From Azospirillum brasilense (GTDB lineage: Bacteria > Pseudomonadota > Alphaproteobacteria > Azospirillales > Azospirillaceae), in NCBI RefSeq assembly GCF_005222205.1, contig NZ_CP032349.1, positions 124,001 to 188,000 on the forward strand: a stretch of 64,000 bases of DNA, given 5' to 3'. Positions 37,573 to 45,407 of the stretch are shown here, in pieces (position 1 is the stretch's first letter; each line of letters starts with the position of its first letter). A program made the translations under genes and the position numbers. The notes beneath the pieces are model-generated. The model made no database searches, was not told the DNA's origin, and saw only the letters and a program-made list of their open reading frames with translations.

Positions 37573-38358
37573 ATGAATCCGACCCCGTCGCGGCACGCCG
37601 CATCAACCGAAACGGTGGCCGAACCGGCGGCGTACCCGGACGGGCGCGAGACTGATGCGCCGTGGCCTTGGCAAGCAGACACCCAATTGATCTATCGGGA
37701 TCTGAGGAACGCCATCCTCTCGCTCCACCGTCGGCCGGGTGAGATCCTTGACGAGCGGTCCCTTGCCGAGGCCTACGGCGCCACCCGCCCGAAGGTTCGG
37801 CAGGCCATCAACCGGCTGTCCGATGAACAACTGGTCGAGCGCCAACCGCACCATCGAAGGATGCGGCTGGGGGTGGCGCGCATTCCCTTGCGGGCGCTGC
37901 CGGAGGCCGGGGAAATGCGCAAAGCCCTGGAAACCCGCGTCGTGCGCTACGCGGCCCGCCGGGCAACGGCCGATCAGATCGCGCGGCTGCGCGCAGCCAT
38001 CGAACGCCAGCGTGTTTGTGAGACGGCCGGAGACATCGACGGCTTCCACGCGGCGGACGAGGCGTTTCACGCGCTCCTCTCCGAGGTCGCCGGTTATCCG
38101 GGCTTCTGGACGACGGTCGGCAGGGTCAAAGCGCAGCTCGACCGCTGCCGCCGCCTCGGCCTACTGGTCTTCGGGGGCATGGGGCCGGTGATCGTCGAGC
38201 ATGAGGCCATTGTTGCGGCCATCGCCGCGCACGACCCCGACCGCGCCGCCGCGCTGATGGCCTCCCACCTCGACGGCGTGAGCGGAACGATCACCAAACT
38301 GCGCAGCGAGGTTCCACGCTATTTTTACGAACCCGAAAACCCACATTCCTCGCGCTGA
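37573..38358 (+). CDS. GntR family regulator (FCD type)
   Basis: 261 residues from the chosen Met. Winged-helix HTH ILDERSLAEAYGATRPKVRQ, INRLSDEQLVERQ (about residues 55-90), then an all-helical FCD domain with the metal-binding His of HAADEAFHALLSEVAGY and HEAIVAAIAAHD. The start is uncertain: the frame is open back into the idnO-like gene and no good ribosome binding site is seen. Candidate regulator of the surrounding sugar-acid genes. Confidence 0.8.
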   Translation: MNPTPSRHAASTETVAEPAAYPDGRETDAPWPWQADTQLIYRDLRNAILSLHRRPGEILDERSLAEAYGATRPKVRQAINRLSDEQLVERQPHHRRMRLGVARIPLRALPEAGEMRKALETRVVRYAARRATADQIARLRAAIERQRVCETAGDIDGFHAADEAFHALLSEVAGYPGFWTTVGRVKAQLDRCRRLGLLVFGGMGPVIVEHEAIVAAIAAHDPDRAAALMASHLDGVSGTITKLRSEVPRYFYEPENPHSSR

Positions 38359-38474
38359 GACAAGCACCAGATTGCCCTGTGCCATGCCGCCGATTGGTGA
38401 CGGCGCCCCTCCTTTCCGCCCAGGCGCGCGGTTGACTTGTCCGCTGCGGATGCCTAAAGAACTGGAGCGACAGC

Positions 38475-38491
38475 GTACCAGAGAACCAGTT
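38475..38491 (-). promoter_or_regulatory. Tandem TGGT operator, site 3
   Basis: On the minus strand AACTGGTTCTCTGGTAC, again TGGT half-sites at 8-bp spacing as at 33816 and 34193. It ends 18 bases before the start of the second GntR gene, which suggests autoregulation by that protein. Confidence 0.5.
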
Positions 38492-38509
38492 CAGTGACCG
38501 GAGAGCGGC

Positions 38510-39334
38510 ATGGATGACCCAGATTTCGACGTCTCCCGCCACCTGCAGAAAATCAAAGTCCGACGCCCGCCCGACATCATCATCGAGCAGATCAGCGACC
38601 TGATCGCCCGCCGGATCATCAAGGCGGGCCAGAAGCTGCCCGCGGAGCGGGTGCTGGCCGAGCGCTTCGACGTCAGCCGCGGCACGGTGCGCGAGGCGCT
38701 CCGCCGCCTGGAGTTCTTCGGGATCGTCCGCACCTCGCCGCAGAGCGGCACGGTGGTGGAAAATCTCAGTGAACATGTGCTGCTTGGTCTCATCAACAAC
38801 ATTCTCAACGCGGACGACACCAGCCCGGAGATGCTGATCGAGGTGCGCGGCGCGCTGGAGGCCTTGTCCGCCCGGCTGGCGACCGAGCGTGCGCACAGCG
38901 GCCAGATCGCCGAGATCCGCAAGGCCCAGCAGCGGATGCGCGAGCAGGCCGAAGCCAACGCCTACACCTTGGAGGAGGACCTTCTGTTCCACCTCAAGGT
39001 CGCGGAGGCGACCAACAACAACCTGCTACGCTCGCTGATCGCTTTGATGGGGCCCGACGTGCTCCGCTTCTCGCACCAGCACGCCACCTACAAGGATGGT
39101 CGCATGCATGCCGCCGCGAACGAGCATGACGCGATCATCGAAGCGATCGAGCGCCGTCAGCCGGAGGAAGCTGAACGGCTGATGAAGCAGCACATCGACA
39201 AGTCCTACGAGCATTACCGCCGTACCGGCGATCTTCCGGAGGATGACCGGGACGAGAATAGCGGGGCCAAGCGCGACAAGCCTGCGCGCGCCCGACGCGC
39301 CAAGACATCACAATCCATGCGGGAGTCGGGGTGA
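38510..39334 (+). CDS. GntR family regulator (FadR/FCD type)
   Basis: 274 residues. HTH in KLPAERVLAERFDVSRGTVR, EALRRLEFFGIVR (about residues 44-76), FCD domain after residue 100 with EVRGALEALSARLA, DLLFHLKVAEATNN and HDAIIEAIERRQPEEAERLM; the His residues at the three FCD metal positions are present. A basic, disordered tail follows (about 245-274). Start at 38510 after GAGAGCGGC. A TGGT tandem site lies just upstream, so this is the better candidate for control of the divergent promoters. Confidence 0.87.
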   Translation: MDDPDFDVSRHLQKIKVRRPPDIIIEQISDLIARRIIKAGQKLPAERVLAERFDVSRGTVREALRRLEFFGIVRTSPQSGTVVENLSEHVLLGLINNILNADDTSPEMLIEVRGALEALSARLATERAHSGQIAEIRKAQQRMREQAEANAYTLEEDLLFHLKVAEATNNNLLRSLIALMGPDVLRFSHQHATYKDGRMHAAANEHDAIIEAIERRQPEEAERLMKQHIDKSYEHYRRTGDLPEDDRDENSGAKRDKPARARRAKTSQSMRESG

Positions 39335-39370
39335 AGACGGCCTTGCCCATGATGAAGTTGCGCAACGGCG

Positions 39371-39490
39371 CGCTAAAGCGGATTGCAATCCGCTTTGGAC
39401 CGCGACGGCGGTCCCGGCCGCACATGCGGCCGAATCCCGCCGGCAAGTGAGGCGATGTGAATCTAAAGCGAACGGACGTTCGCTTTAGGG
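39371..39490. repeat. Cluster of four consecutive palindromes
   Basis: Four perfect inverted repeats in 120 bp: AAAGCGGATTG/CAATCCGCTTT (39375-39396), GGACCGC/GCGGTCC with 4-base loop (39397-39414), CGGCCGC/GCGGCCG with 4-base loop (39415-39432), and CTAAAGCGAACG/CGTTCGCTTTAG with 2-base loop (39463-39488). The first and last share the arm start CTAAAGCG. They follow the GntR gene; the first could serve as a terminator stem but has no T-run. Confidence 0.7.
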
Positions 39491-39550
39491 ATGTGCGCCC
39501 CCAGGGTGTGGTGGTGGGAAGTGGGCACCGAGGGACTGGAGATCTAGGGT

Positions 39551-39637
39551 CACTACACGAAAGTGTGCAAATTGTCCGGGATGTGAGAACGCGGCATGAA
39601 ATTAAGCTCCGCCGCACTCCAACGCTCTTTTCTGCGG
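39551..39637 (+). repeat. Dispersed repeat, copy 3 of 3
   Basis: CACTACACGAAAGTGTGCAA, ATTGTCCGGGATGTGAGAAC, ATGAAATTAAGCTCCGCCGC, to TTCTGCGG. It stops 16 bases before the end of the epimerase-like gene, so the last residues of that protein may derive from the insertion. The 39335-39653 gap holds this and the palindrome cluster only. Confidence 0.65.
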
Positions 39638-39653
39638 TGTATCACGGGCACCG

Positions 39654-40649
39654 TCAAGTTGACGATGCCGTTGCCGCGGTTCGTTGGCACCCAGGAAGGC
39701 ACCCGAGCCCGACCAGGGTGGCGCGCACCGCCTCGTCGAGCGGGGTGTGGGGCTCAGCCCCAAGCTCAGCCGTCAGCCGGGCATTGTTCAACTTGACGGG
39801 AGTCTCCCAGAGGTAACGCATCTCTACCAATTCCCGAAACAGCGGGACGAATGGGGAGGCTGCGGTCATCAGGAGCCATGGAAACCGACGGACGGGGAGA
39901 TCAGGCTCGCCAACCACGCGCCGGATCGCTTCCAAGACCCGTGTTCCGTCTTCGTCCCAATGCCCTCCCATGTGGAAGGTGGCGAATGCATCCTGCGCCT
40001 CACGTTCAGCCAAACGCACCATTGCCTCCGCAACGTCAGGGAGGTAGGCCCATTGATGTCCGACGTCCGTTTTGCCAGGATAAGTGATGGAGCGGAGTCG
40101 GCGTCCGGGCTTCACGAGCCCTTGCGAGAACCAGCTGTTTCCCGCCCCTGGGCCGAAGAAATCGCCGGCGCGCACGATCAGAACTCGAACGTCCCCTTTG
40201 TCCGAGGCCATCCGGAGGTGCCGTTCCATTTCGACGCGAATGGCGCCCTTGCGGGTGAGCGGGGTCTGGGGAGAGGACTCGTTCAGCAGCGGGAACGCGT
40301 CGGGCCCATAGTTGTAGACTGTGCCCGGAAGGAGGATGCGGGCGCCACTCGCGCGTGCCGCGGCAATCGTATTGGCCAGCATCGGAAGCACCAGCTTCCC
40401 CCAGTTCCGGTAGCCTGGGGGGTTTACCGCGTGCACGATGAGCGAGGCTCCCTGCGCCGCGTGCGCCACGGCTGAGGCCGACAGGGCATCGCCGCGAATC
40501 CACTCCAGGCCGCCTTGCGCGCCGGCTTTGCCGGGATCGCGGGCAAGCGCGCGGACGGTCCATCCACCGTTGCGCAGACGCCGGGCGACGTGCCCACCGA
40601 TGCCCCCCGTCGCGCCGAGGACCAAGGCTGTCCGATGTGTCATATCCAA
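39654..40649 (-). CDS. NAD-dependent epimerase/dehydratase family protein
   Basis: 331 residues of the extended SDR class. N-terminal ALVLGATGGIGGHVARRLRN (GxxGxxG), then LLPGTVYNYGPDAFPLLNES and a substrate domain with NSWFSQGLV. The usual YxxxK is represented only loosely (GAIRVEMERHL), so catalytic activity is uncertain; it may be an NmrA- or isomerase-like member. The C-terminal GCQRTAATASST is odd and abuts a dispersed repeat. Divergent from the LysR gene, 87 bp apart. Confidence 0.8.
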   Translation of the reverse strand: MDMTHRTALVLGATGGIGGHVARRLRNGGWTVRALARDPGKAGAQGGLEWIRGDALSASAVAHAAQGASLIVHAVNPPGYRNWGKLVLPMLANTIAAARASGARILLPGTVYNYGPDAFPLLNESSPQTPLTRKGAIRVEMERHLRMASDKGDVRVLIVRAGDFFGPGAGNSWFSQGLVKPGRRLRSITYPGKTDVGHQWAYLPDVAEAMVRLAEREAQDAFATFHMGGHWDEDGTRVLEAIRRVVGEPDLPVRRFPWLLMTAASPFVPLFRELVEMRYLWETPVKLNNARLTAELGAEPHTPLDEAVRATLVGLGCLPGCQRTAATASST

Positions 40650-40736
40650 CTCCTGCCGCTGCGTGTTGCGGCAGGTTGCTCCGTGCTGCTTCTCAACGGA
40701 ATTGTGGAAAGCCGTTCGGCTGCTATACTGAAATGC

Positions 40737-41693
40737 ATGAACCAGGAACCCGCTTGGGACCTATACCGGACCTTCCTCGCCGTCCTGCGGGAGGGATCGC
40801 TGTCGGCTGCCGCGCGGTCGCTTGGCCTCACCCAGCCGACGGTATCGCGCCACATCGAGGCTCTCGAAGACGCTGTAAGACTGAAGCTCTTCGTCCGGTC
40901 GCAACGGGGACTGACTCCGACCGAGGCGGCGTTGGAGCTTGAGCCTTACGCCGACACGATCGCCTCCACCGCCTCCGCGATGCTCCGGGTCGCTTCGGGG
41001 CATGGTGCCGTGGTCGGCGGAACGGTGCGGATCAGTGCCAGCGAGGTTGTCGGAATAGAAGTCCTGCCCCCGATCTTGACGGCACTGCGGGAACGACACC
41101 CTCATCTAACGCTTGAGCTCGTGCTCTCGAACACGGTTGAGGACCTGCTCCGTCGAGATGCCGACGTCGCTGTGCGAATGGTCGAGCCCGCCCAGGAGGC
41201 GCTGGTTGCCAAGCATGTAGGAGTGATCGCGCTTGGACTGCACGCGCATCGTCGATACTTGGACCGTCGGGGCACGCCCACCACGCTGGGCGACTTGGCC
41301 CGACACGACGTGATCGGCTTCGACAGGGAGACACCAGCGATCCGGACGATGCTTAAGCGGGTCCGCGACGTGGACCGATCCGCCTTCGCGCTGCGGGCCG
41401 ACAGCGACCTTGCCCAGCTTGCCATGCTTCGGGCCGGCTTTGGCATCGGCGTCTGCCAAGTCCCGGTTGCTGCACGCGATCCCGACCTCGTCCGGGTGCT
41501 CGCAGACGCGTTCGTGCTGAACCTTCCGACCTGGGTGGTGATGCACGAAGACCTTCGATCGAGCCCCCGGTGCCGCGCCGTGTTCGACGCGCTCGTTGAC
41601 GGATTGGCAGTTCACTCGAATGCAGGAGCGTCCAGCGCGCATCGCGAACCTGGGACCCGGCCCGAGATGCCACCGGACAGACCGGAGTGGTAG
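40737..41693 (+). CDS. LysR family transcriptional regulator
   Basis: 318 residues. HTH in LREGSLSAAARSLGLTQPTV, SRHIEALEDAVRLKLFVRSQ (residues 14-55), then a periplasmic-binding-like effector domain (VRISASEVVGIEVLPPILTA, DVAVRMVEPAQEALVAKHVG). Of the two overlapping Met codons, 40737 keeps the LysR frame. It probably regulates the divergent epimerase-like gene. A Pro/Arg-rich tail follows residue 295. Confidence 0.88.
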   Translation: MNQEPAWDLYRTFLAVLREGSLSAAARSLGLTQPTVSRHIEALEDAVRLKLFVRSQRGLTPTEAALELEPYADTIASTASAMLRVASGHGAVVGGTVRISASEVVGIEVLPPILTALRERHPHLTLELVLSNTVEDLLRRDADVAVRMVEPAQEALVAKHVGVIALGLHAHRRYLDRRGTPTTLGDLARHDVIGFDRETPAIRTMLKRVRDVDRSAFALRADSDLAQLAMLRAGFGIGVCQVPVAARDPDLVRVLADAFVLNLPTWVVMHEDLRSSPRCRAVFDALVDGLAVHSNAGASSAHREPGTRPEMPPDRPEW

Positions 41694-41754
41694 GGAGGAC
41701 GTTGTCTTGCACCGGTCTGCATGGGATTGCGCCGCCTGTTCCAAAACAGGGTTA

Positions 41755-42169
41755 TGTCAATGGCAACTTGGTGGACGTCTTCCTTAGCCCAACGCGCGAC
41801 CAAGTCGCGACCAAAGCATTCGTTCGCCAAGCGATCAAGGTGACCGGGATCATCCCCGAGACCATCACCTCCGACAAGCACTCCGGCTACCCGCCGGCCC
41901 TTGAGGAGGTGTTCGGTGAGGATGTCGAGCACCGTACCTCGAAATACAAAAACAACCATTTGGAGCAAGATCACCGCGGAGTGAAAGGTCGCACCCCGCC
42001 CGATGCGCAGCTTCAAGTCCTCAGGCAGTGCTGCTCAGCTCTGCCGGGCTTACGACGAGATGCGCAACTTCCTGCACCCGTCGACCCGGAGCAAGCCTCA
42101 GCAGCGCTACGACAGGCGATCCATGTCCAGAGGGTCGCTGCCCTGCGCGACATGCTTGCTGTCGCGTAA
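41755..42169 (+). pseudogene. IS6-family transposase, C-terminal half, frameshifted
   Basis: GNLVDVFLSPTRDQVATKAF, then TSDKHSGYPPALEEVF and RTSKYKNNHLEQDHRGVKGR give the catalytic core of an IS6-family transposase. A frameshift near 41995 leads to MRSFKSSGSAAQLCRAYDEM then RNFLHP. The N-terminal half is missing. The neighbouring 42173-42446 stretch holds no gene. Confidence 0.7.
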
Positions 42170-42446
42170 TTCACGCTGTCCGCCTCCGGGGCCCCTGCAT
42201 CGTCAGCTCAGGCGTGGCGCGACACCTGACAGATTGTCCTTTCCGATGTCATGAAAACGAGGAGTTTATCTACGGCAGCATCGCCGAAACGATCAAACTG
42301 ACGCGAAGGCTGACGGAACCCAACGGAGAGCTTGCTGCGCAAGGCTGGGCCTTCCTGGTGGGTTCCGAGATGCATGAGCAACGATGTCGGCGGAGACCGC
42401 CGTTAAGCGACCGTCCAGAGGGGTTGTGGAATTCTGATCAGTGCAC

Positions 42447-43439
42447 TTATGCGGGTGTGGGAGAAATCGCGACGGTGACGCGGCCACGGACCTGCCCGTC
42501 GAGCAGGCTGGCGGCGGTGGGAATCACATCGGAGAAGGCGATCTCCTTCGTCAGGCCATCCAGCTTGGCCGGATCGAGGTCATCGGCCAGGCGGCGCCAG
42601 GCCTCGATCCGCAATTCCCTGGGGCACATGACGCTGTCGACCCCGGCCAAGGTCACGCCGCGCAGGATGAAGGGTGCCACGGTCGTGGGCAGCGACATGC
42701 CACCGGCAAGACCGCAGGCAGCCACCGTGCCGCGATATTTCATGGCCGCGCAGACATTCGCGAGGATCTGGCCGCCAATGACATCCACGGCGCCGGCCCA
42801 ACGTTCCTTGGCCAGCGGCTTGCCCGGGTCCTGGAACTGTTTGCGGTCAAGCACCTCCTTGGCGCCCAGCGCCTTGAGGTAACCGGCCTCTTCCGGGCGG
42901 CCGGTGACGGCCACCACATCATAGCCGAGCTTCGACAGCAGCGCGACGGCGACGCTGCCGACCCCACCGGCGGCGCCGGTGACCAGAACCTCCCCCTTGT
43001 TCGGCGTGACGTCATGCCGTTCGAGCGCCATGACACAGAGCATGGCCGTGTAGCCTGCCGTCCCGATCGCCATCGCCTGACGGAGCGTGAACGGGCTTTG
43101 CAGCGGGACCAGCCAGTCGCCGTTGACGCGCGCCTTTTCCGCAAGGCCGCCCCAGTGCTGCTCGCCGACGCCCCAGCCGTTGAGGACGACCTTGTCGCCG
43201 GCCTTGTAGGCGGGGTGTGCCGAATGCTCCACGACACCTGCGAAGTCGATGCCCGGGACCATGGGATAGCTGCGGACCACCGGCGCCTTCCCGGTGATCG
43301 CCAGAGCATCCTTGTAGTTCAGCGTCGAATGGGCAACGCGGACGGTCACGTCGCCCGCCGGCAGGCGGTCGTCATCGACGGTGGACAGGCCGGCGCGGAC
43401 GTCCGTGCCGTCCTTCTCGATCAAGATGGCTTGAAACAT
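42447..43439 (-). CDS. acuI: Acryloyl-CoA reductase (AcuI/YhdH family)
   Basis: 330 residues, medium-chain reductase without zinc ligands. FQAILIEKDG at the start, STLNYKDALAITGKAPVVRS, then PMVPGIDFAGVVE and NADPH motif GAAGGVGSVAVALLSKLGYD are diagnostic for AcuI/YhdH, which reduces acryloyl-CoA to propionyl-CoA with NADPH. It protects against toxic acryloyl-CoA formed from acrylate, DMSP or 3-hydroxypropionate. An acuR-like TetR gene lies 48 bp upstream on the same strand and is probably co-transcribed. Confidence 0.9.
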   Translation of the reverse strand: MFQAILIEKDGTDVRAGLSTVDDDRLPAGDVTVRVAHSTLNYKDALAITGKAPVVRSYPMVPGIDFAGVVEHSAHPAYKAGDKVVLNGWGVGEQHWGGLAEKARVNGDWLVPLQSPFTLRQAMAIGTAGYTAMLCVMALERHDVTPNKGEVLVTGAAGGVGSVAVALLSKLGYDVVAVTGRPEEAGYLKALGAKEVLDRKQFQDPGKPLAKERWAGAVDVIGGQILANVCAAMKYRGTVAACGLAGGMSLPTTVAPFILRGVTLAGVDSVMCPRELRIEAWRRLADDLDPAKLDGLTKEIAFSDVIPTAASLLDGQVRGRVTVAISPTPA

Positions 43440-43487
43440 TGAACCCTCCTACGGGTTGGGTGCGGGTGACGTCCAAAGACGCTTGGT

Positions 43488-44135
43488 CTATGCCTGACGA
43501 TGCAAGGCCGCGAAGAAGCCGCGGGAAAAGGCGTCGAGAGCGGCGGGGCTTCGTTCCAGCTTTGCCCGCAGCACGGCACCCTCCCAGCCGATCCAGAAGA
43601 ACTCGGCCAGGTGATCGCAATCCAGATCGATCCCAATTTGTCCGGCCGCTTGCGCTGCCCGCAGACAGCGGGATGTGCGCGCCTGCCAATCCAGAAAGAC
43701 GAGATGGAGCTTTTCACGGAACGGCTCGGGAAGCGTGCCCATTTCCTGGCCGAGATTGCCGACCAGGCATCCACGGCGGAAGTCGAACCGCGCCATGCCC
43801 GTCTTGGCATCCTCGACGAAGTCGCGCAGACGCTGCAGCGGAGGACGGGTCTCATCCAGGAACCAGCGGTCCAGCTTCCGCGCGAAGTATTCCGCATAGG
43901 CCGCGATCAGCGTGCCGCCGAATTCCTCCTTGCTGCCGAAGTAATAATAGAAGGATCCCTTCGGCACGCCCGCCGACGCCAGGATTTCCTCGATCCCGAC
44001 GGCGGAAAATCCCTTTTCCGTGAGTATGGCGACGCCGGTCCTGACCAGCCTCTCCCTGGTGTCCAGATAGAGGCCGTCCCGCTTCGGAGGACGGCCCCGT
44101 CGGCGAGGCTTCAAAGAAGGATCGGTCGTGCTCAT
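43488..44135 (-). CDS. acuR: AcuR-type TetR regulator
   Basis: 215 residues. A basic N-terminus KPRRRGRPPKRDG precedes the HTH (GFSAVGIEEILASAGVPKGS, FYYYFGSKEEF). The C-terminal half, with GMARFDFRRGCLVGNLGQEM and LAEFFWIGWEGAVLRAKLE, closely follows AcuR of Rhodobacter, the acrylate-responsive repressor of acuI. A palindrome of TTATAGAC/GTCTATAA lies 9 bases before the ATG at 44135. No Shine-Dalgarno is visible between operator and start. Confidence 0.87.
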   Translation of the reverse strand: MSTTDPSLKPRRRGRPPKRDGLYLDTRERLVRTGVAILTEKGFSAVGIEEILASAGVPKGSFYYYFGSKEEFGGTLIAAYAEYFARKLDRWFLDETRPPLQRLRDFVEDAKTGMARFDFRRGCLVGNLGQEMGTLPEPFREKLHLVFLDWQARTSRCLRAAQAAGQIGIDLDCDHLAEFFWIGWEGAVLRAKLERSPAALDAFSRGFFAALHRQA

Positions 44136-44143
44136 GTGGCCAA

Positions 44144-44164
44144 TTATAGACCGACCGTCTATAA
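44144..44164. promoter_or_regulatory. Palindromic operator before acuR
   Basis: Arms TTATAGAC and GTCTATAA with a 5-base spacer CGACC. Perfect 8-bp arms, located immediately upstream of acuR. It is the probable AcuR binding site controlling acuR-acuI. Confidence 0.7.
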
Positions 44165-44281
44165 AAATAAAGCGCCAGTTTTACGCGGCGCACGGCGGCG
44201 CCGTTCCACCGAACGGGGGACAGCGCGACCGAGCCGATGTGACGGTAAGGCCGCCCATCGCATCGGCTCCCGCCCCTATCC

Positions 44282-44524
44282 TCACGCCGGTTGGCTGAAG
44301 ACCACAACGGGTGGCAGGCTTCCTTTGAACCACTCCACCTCGGCAACCCCGGTGTGCCCGCAGTTGGCCTGCGCCAGCTTCGAGGTCGACAACCCGGTCG
44401 TCAGATTGTTGATGTCCCCGTACCGGCACAGGCTGCCGATTTCCCGGGCGTTCGCCGGGTCGAACCAGCCGCCCTCGTTGATGCGGATCACACCGCGGCA
44501 GATGGCGTCGGTGAACCTTGTCAC
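44282..44524 (-). pseudogene. C-terminal remnant of a TMAO/DMSO reductase (TorA-like)
   Basis: About 80 residues on the minus strand: TDAICRGVIRINEGGWFDPA, NAREIGSLCRYGDINNLTTG, then LSTSKLAQANCGHTGVAEVE ending VVFSQPA. This is the molybdopterin-binding C-terminal domain of TorA/BisC-type molybdoenzymes. The Met at 44524 is internal; the other roughly 700 residues are missing. It overlaps the stop region of the TetR gene by 4 bases, so a deletion joined them. Confidence 0.75.
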
Positions 44525-45276
44525 CCTGATGCGGCATGGCGGTTAGCGCTCACAGCTGGCTGGATCGGGCCTTCGAACTGCACCATCGCAAGATACCATT
44601 GATCGGACAGCGCTTTTGCGAGGCTGTCGGCGGTGGGGAAGGACCGGCACAGCAACGCGTCGCCATGGACGAACCGTTCGCGCAGGCTTTCGATCGTCAT
44701 CGCGATCAGCAGGCGCAGGACGCCCTCGAACCTGCCGCGCTCCTCCGCGCCGAAGGGATGTCCGCGACGGCGGGCGACGGCGACGATGATGCGATCGACC
44801 CATTCGGAATTCATCCGCTCGCGCATGCGCAACACCTCGGGATTCCGCGTGGCCAGTTCCGAGAACAGGCTGTAGAAGCCTGCGTTCGCCTCATAGGCGC
44901 GGCAATAGTCGGTGTTGGCGGTCAAGATCGCCTCGTAGCTGCTTCGTGGCCCCTTCGATACGGTGCGGCGGTGGGTGACATATTCGAAGAACAGGTTGAC
45001 GAGGACGACGGCGCATTCGTCCATGTCTTTGAAATGATTGTAGAAGGTTCCGCGTGACAGCCCAGCTTCGTCCAGCAGGGCCTCCACCGTCATCAGCTTT
45101 CCCCGTGTGGTGCGCAGGTGGCGGGCGACCAGGGAGAGCAGCATGTAGCGCGTCCGCTCCCGCTTCGGGCGCGTCCGCTCCCGGCTTTTGATCGCCAGCA
45201 CCTCTTCAAAGAAGAGAGGGGGAACGGTTTCATCCCGCACAGCTCCGCTGCCCTGAATTTTCTCATCCTGCTGCAT
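44521..45276 (-). CDS. TetR family transcriptional regulator
   Basis: 251 residues from Met at 45276, preceded by GAGCGAGGGCATAAAA. HTH: MLLSLVARHLRTTRGKLMTV, EALLDEAGLSRGTFYNHFKD (about residues 45-85). C-terminal ligand domain unassigned. The last residues (about SANRHAASG) may be altered by the junction with the TorA remnant. Divergent from the cation-type ABC operon, with paired TGACGC/GCGTCA sites between them. Confidence 0.83.
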   Translation of the reverse strand: MQQDEKIQGSGAVRDETVPPLFFEEVLAIKSRERTRPKRERTRYMLLSLVARHLRTTRGKLMTVEALLDEAGLSRGTFYNHFKDMDECAVVLVNLFFEYVTHRRTVSKGPRSSYEAILTANTDYCRAYEANAGFYSLFSELATRNPEVLRMRERMNSEWVDRIIVAVARRRGHPFGAEERGRFEGVLRLLIAMTIESLRERFVHGDALLCRSFPTADSLAKALSDQWYLAMVQFEGPIQPAVSANRHAASG

Positions 45277-45344
45277 TTTTATGCCCTCGCTCCCCAACCA
45301 CCATGGCCCCGACAAAAATGTTCTGCGAGCTGACGTTCACTGCT

Positions 45345-45392
45345 TGACGCAAGCCAATTTTATACATAGCGTCATATTTAGACAATGCGTCA
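45345..45392. promoter_or_regulatory. Operator candidate between TetR and the ABC operon
   Basis: TGACGC at 45345-45350, GCGTCA at 45369-45374 and GCGTCA at 45387-45392, in AT-rich DNA. The first two form an inverted pair and the last two, each followed by T, are direct repeats 18 bp apart. Placement 15 bases before the ATPase start suits repression by the divergent TetR protein. Confidence 0.5.
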
Positions 45393-45407
45393 TCACTGGA
45401 TAGGCCC

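Noticed and set aside
39375..39396. Rho-independent terminator after the second GntR gene
   Set aside because: The stem is perfect but it is not followed by a T-run and lies within a series of other hairpins; kept as part of a repeat cluster.
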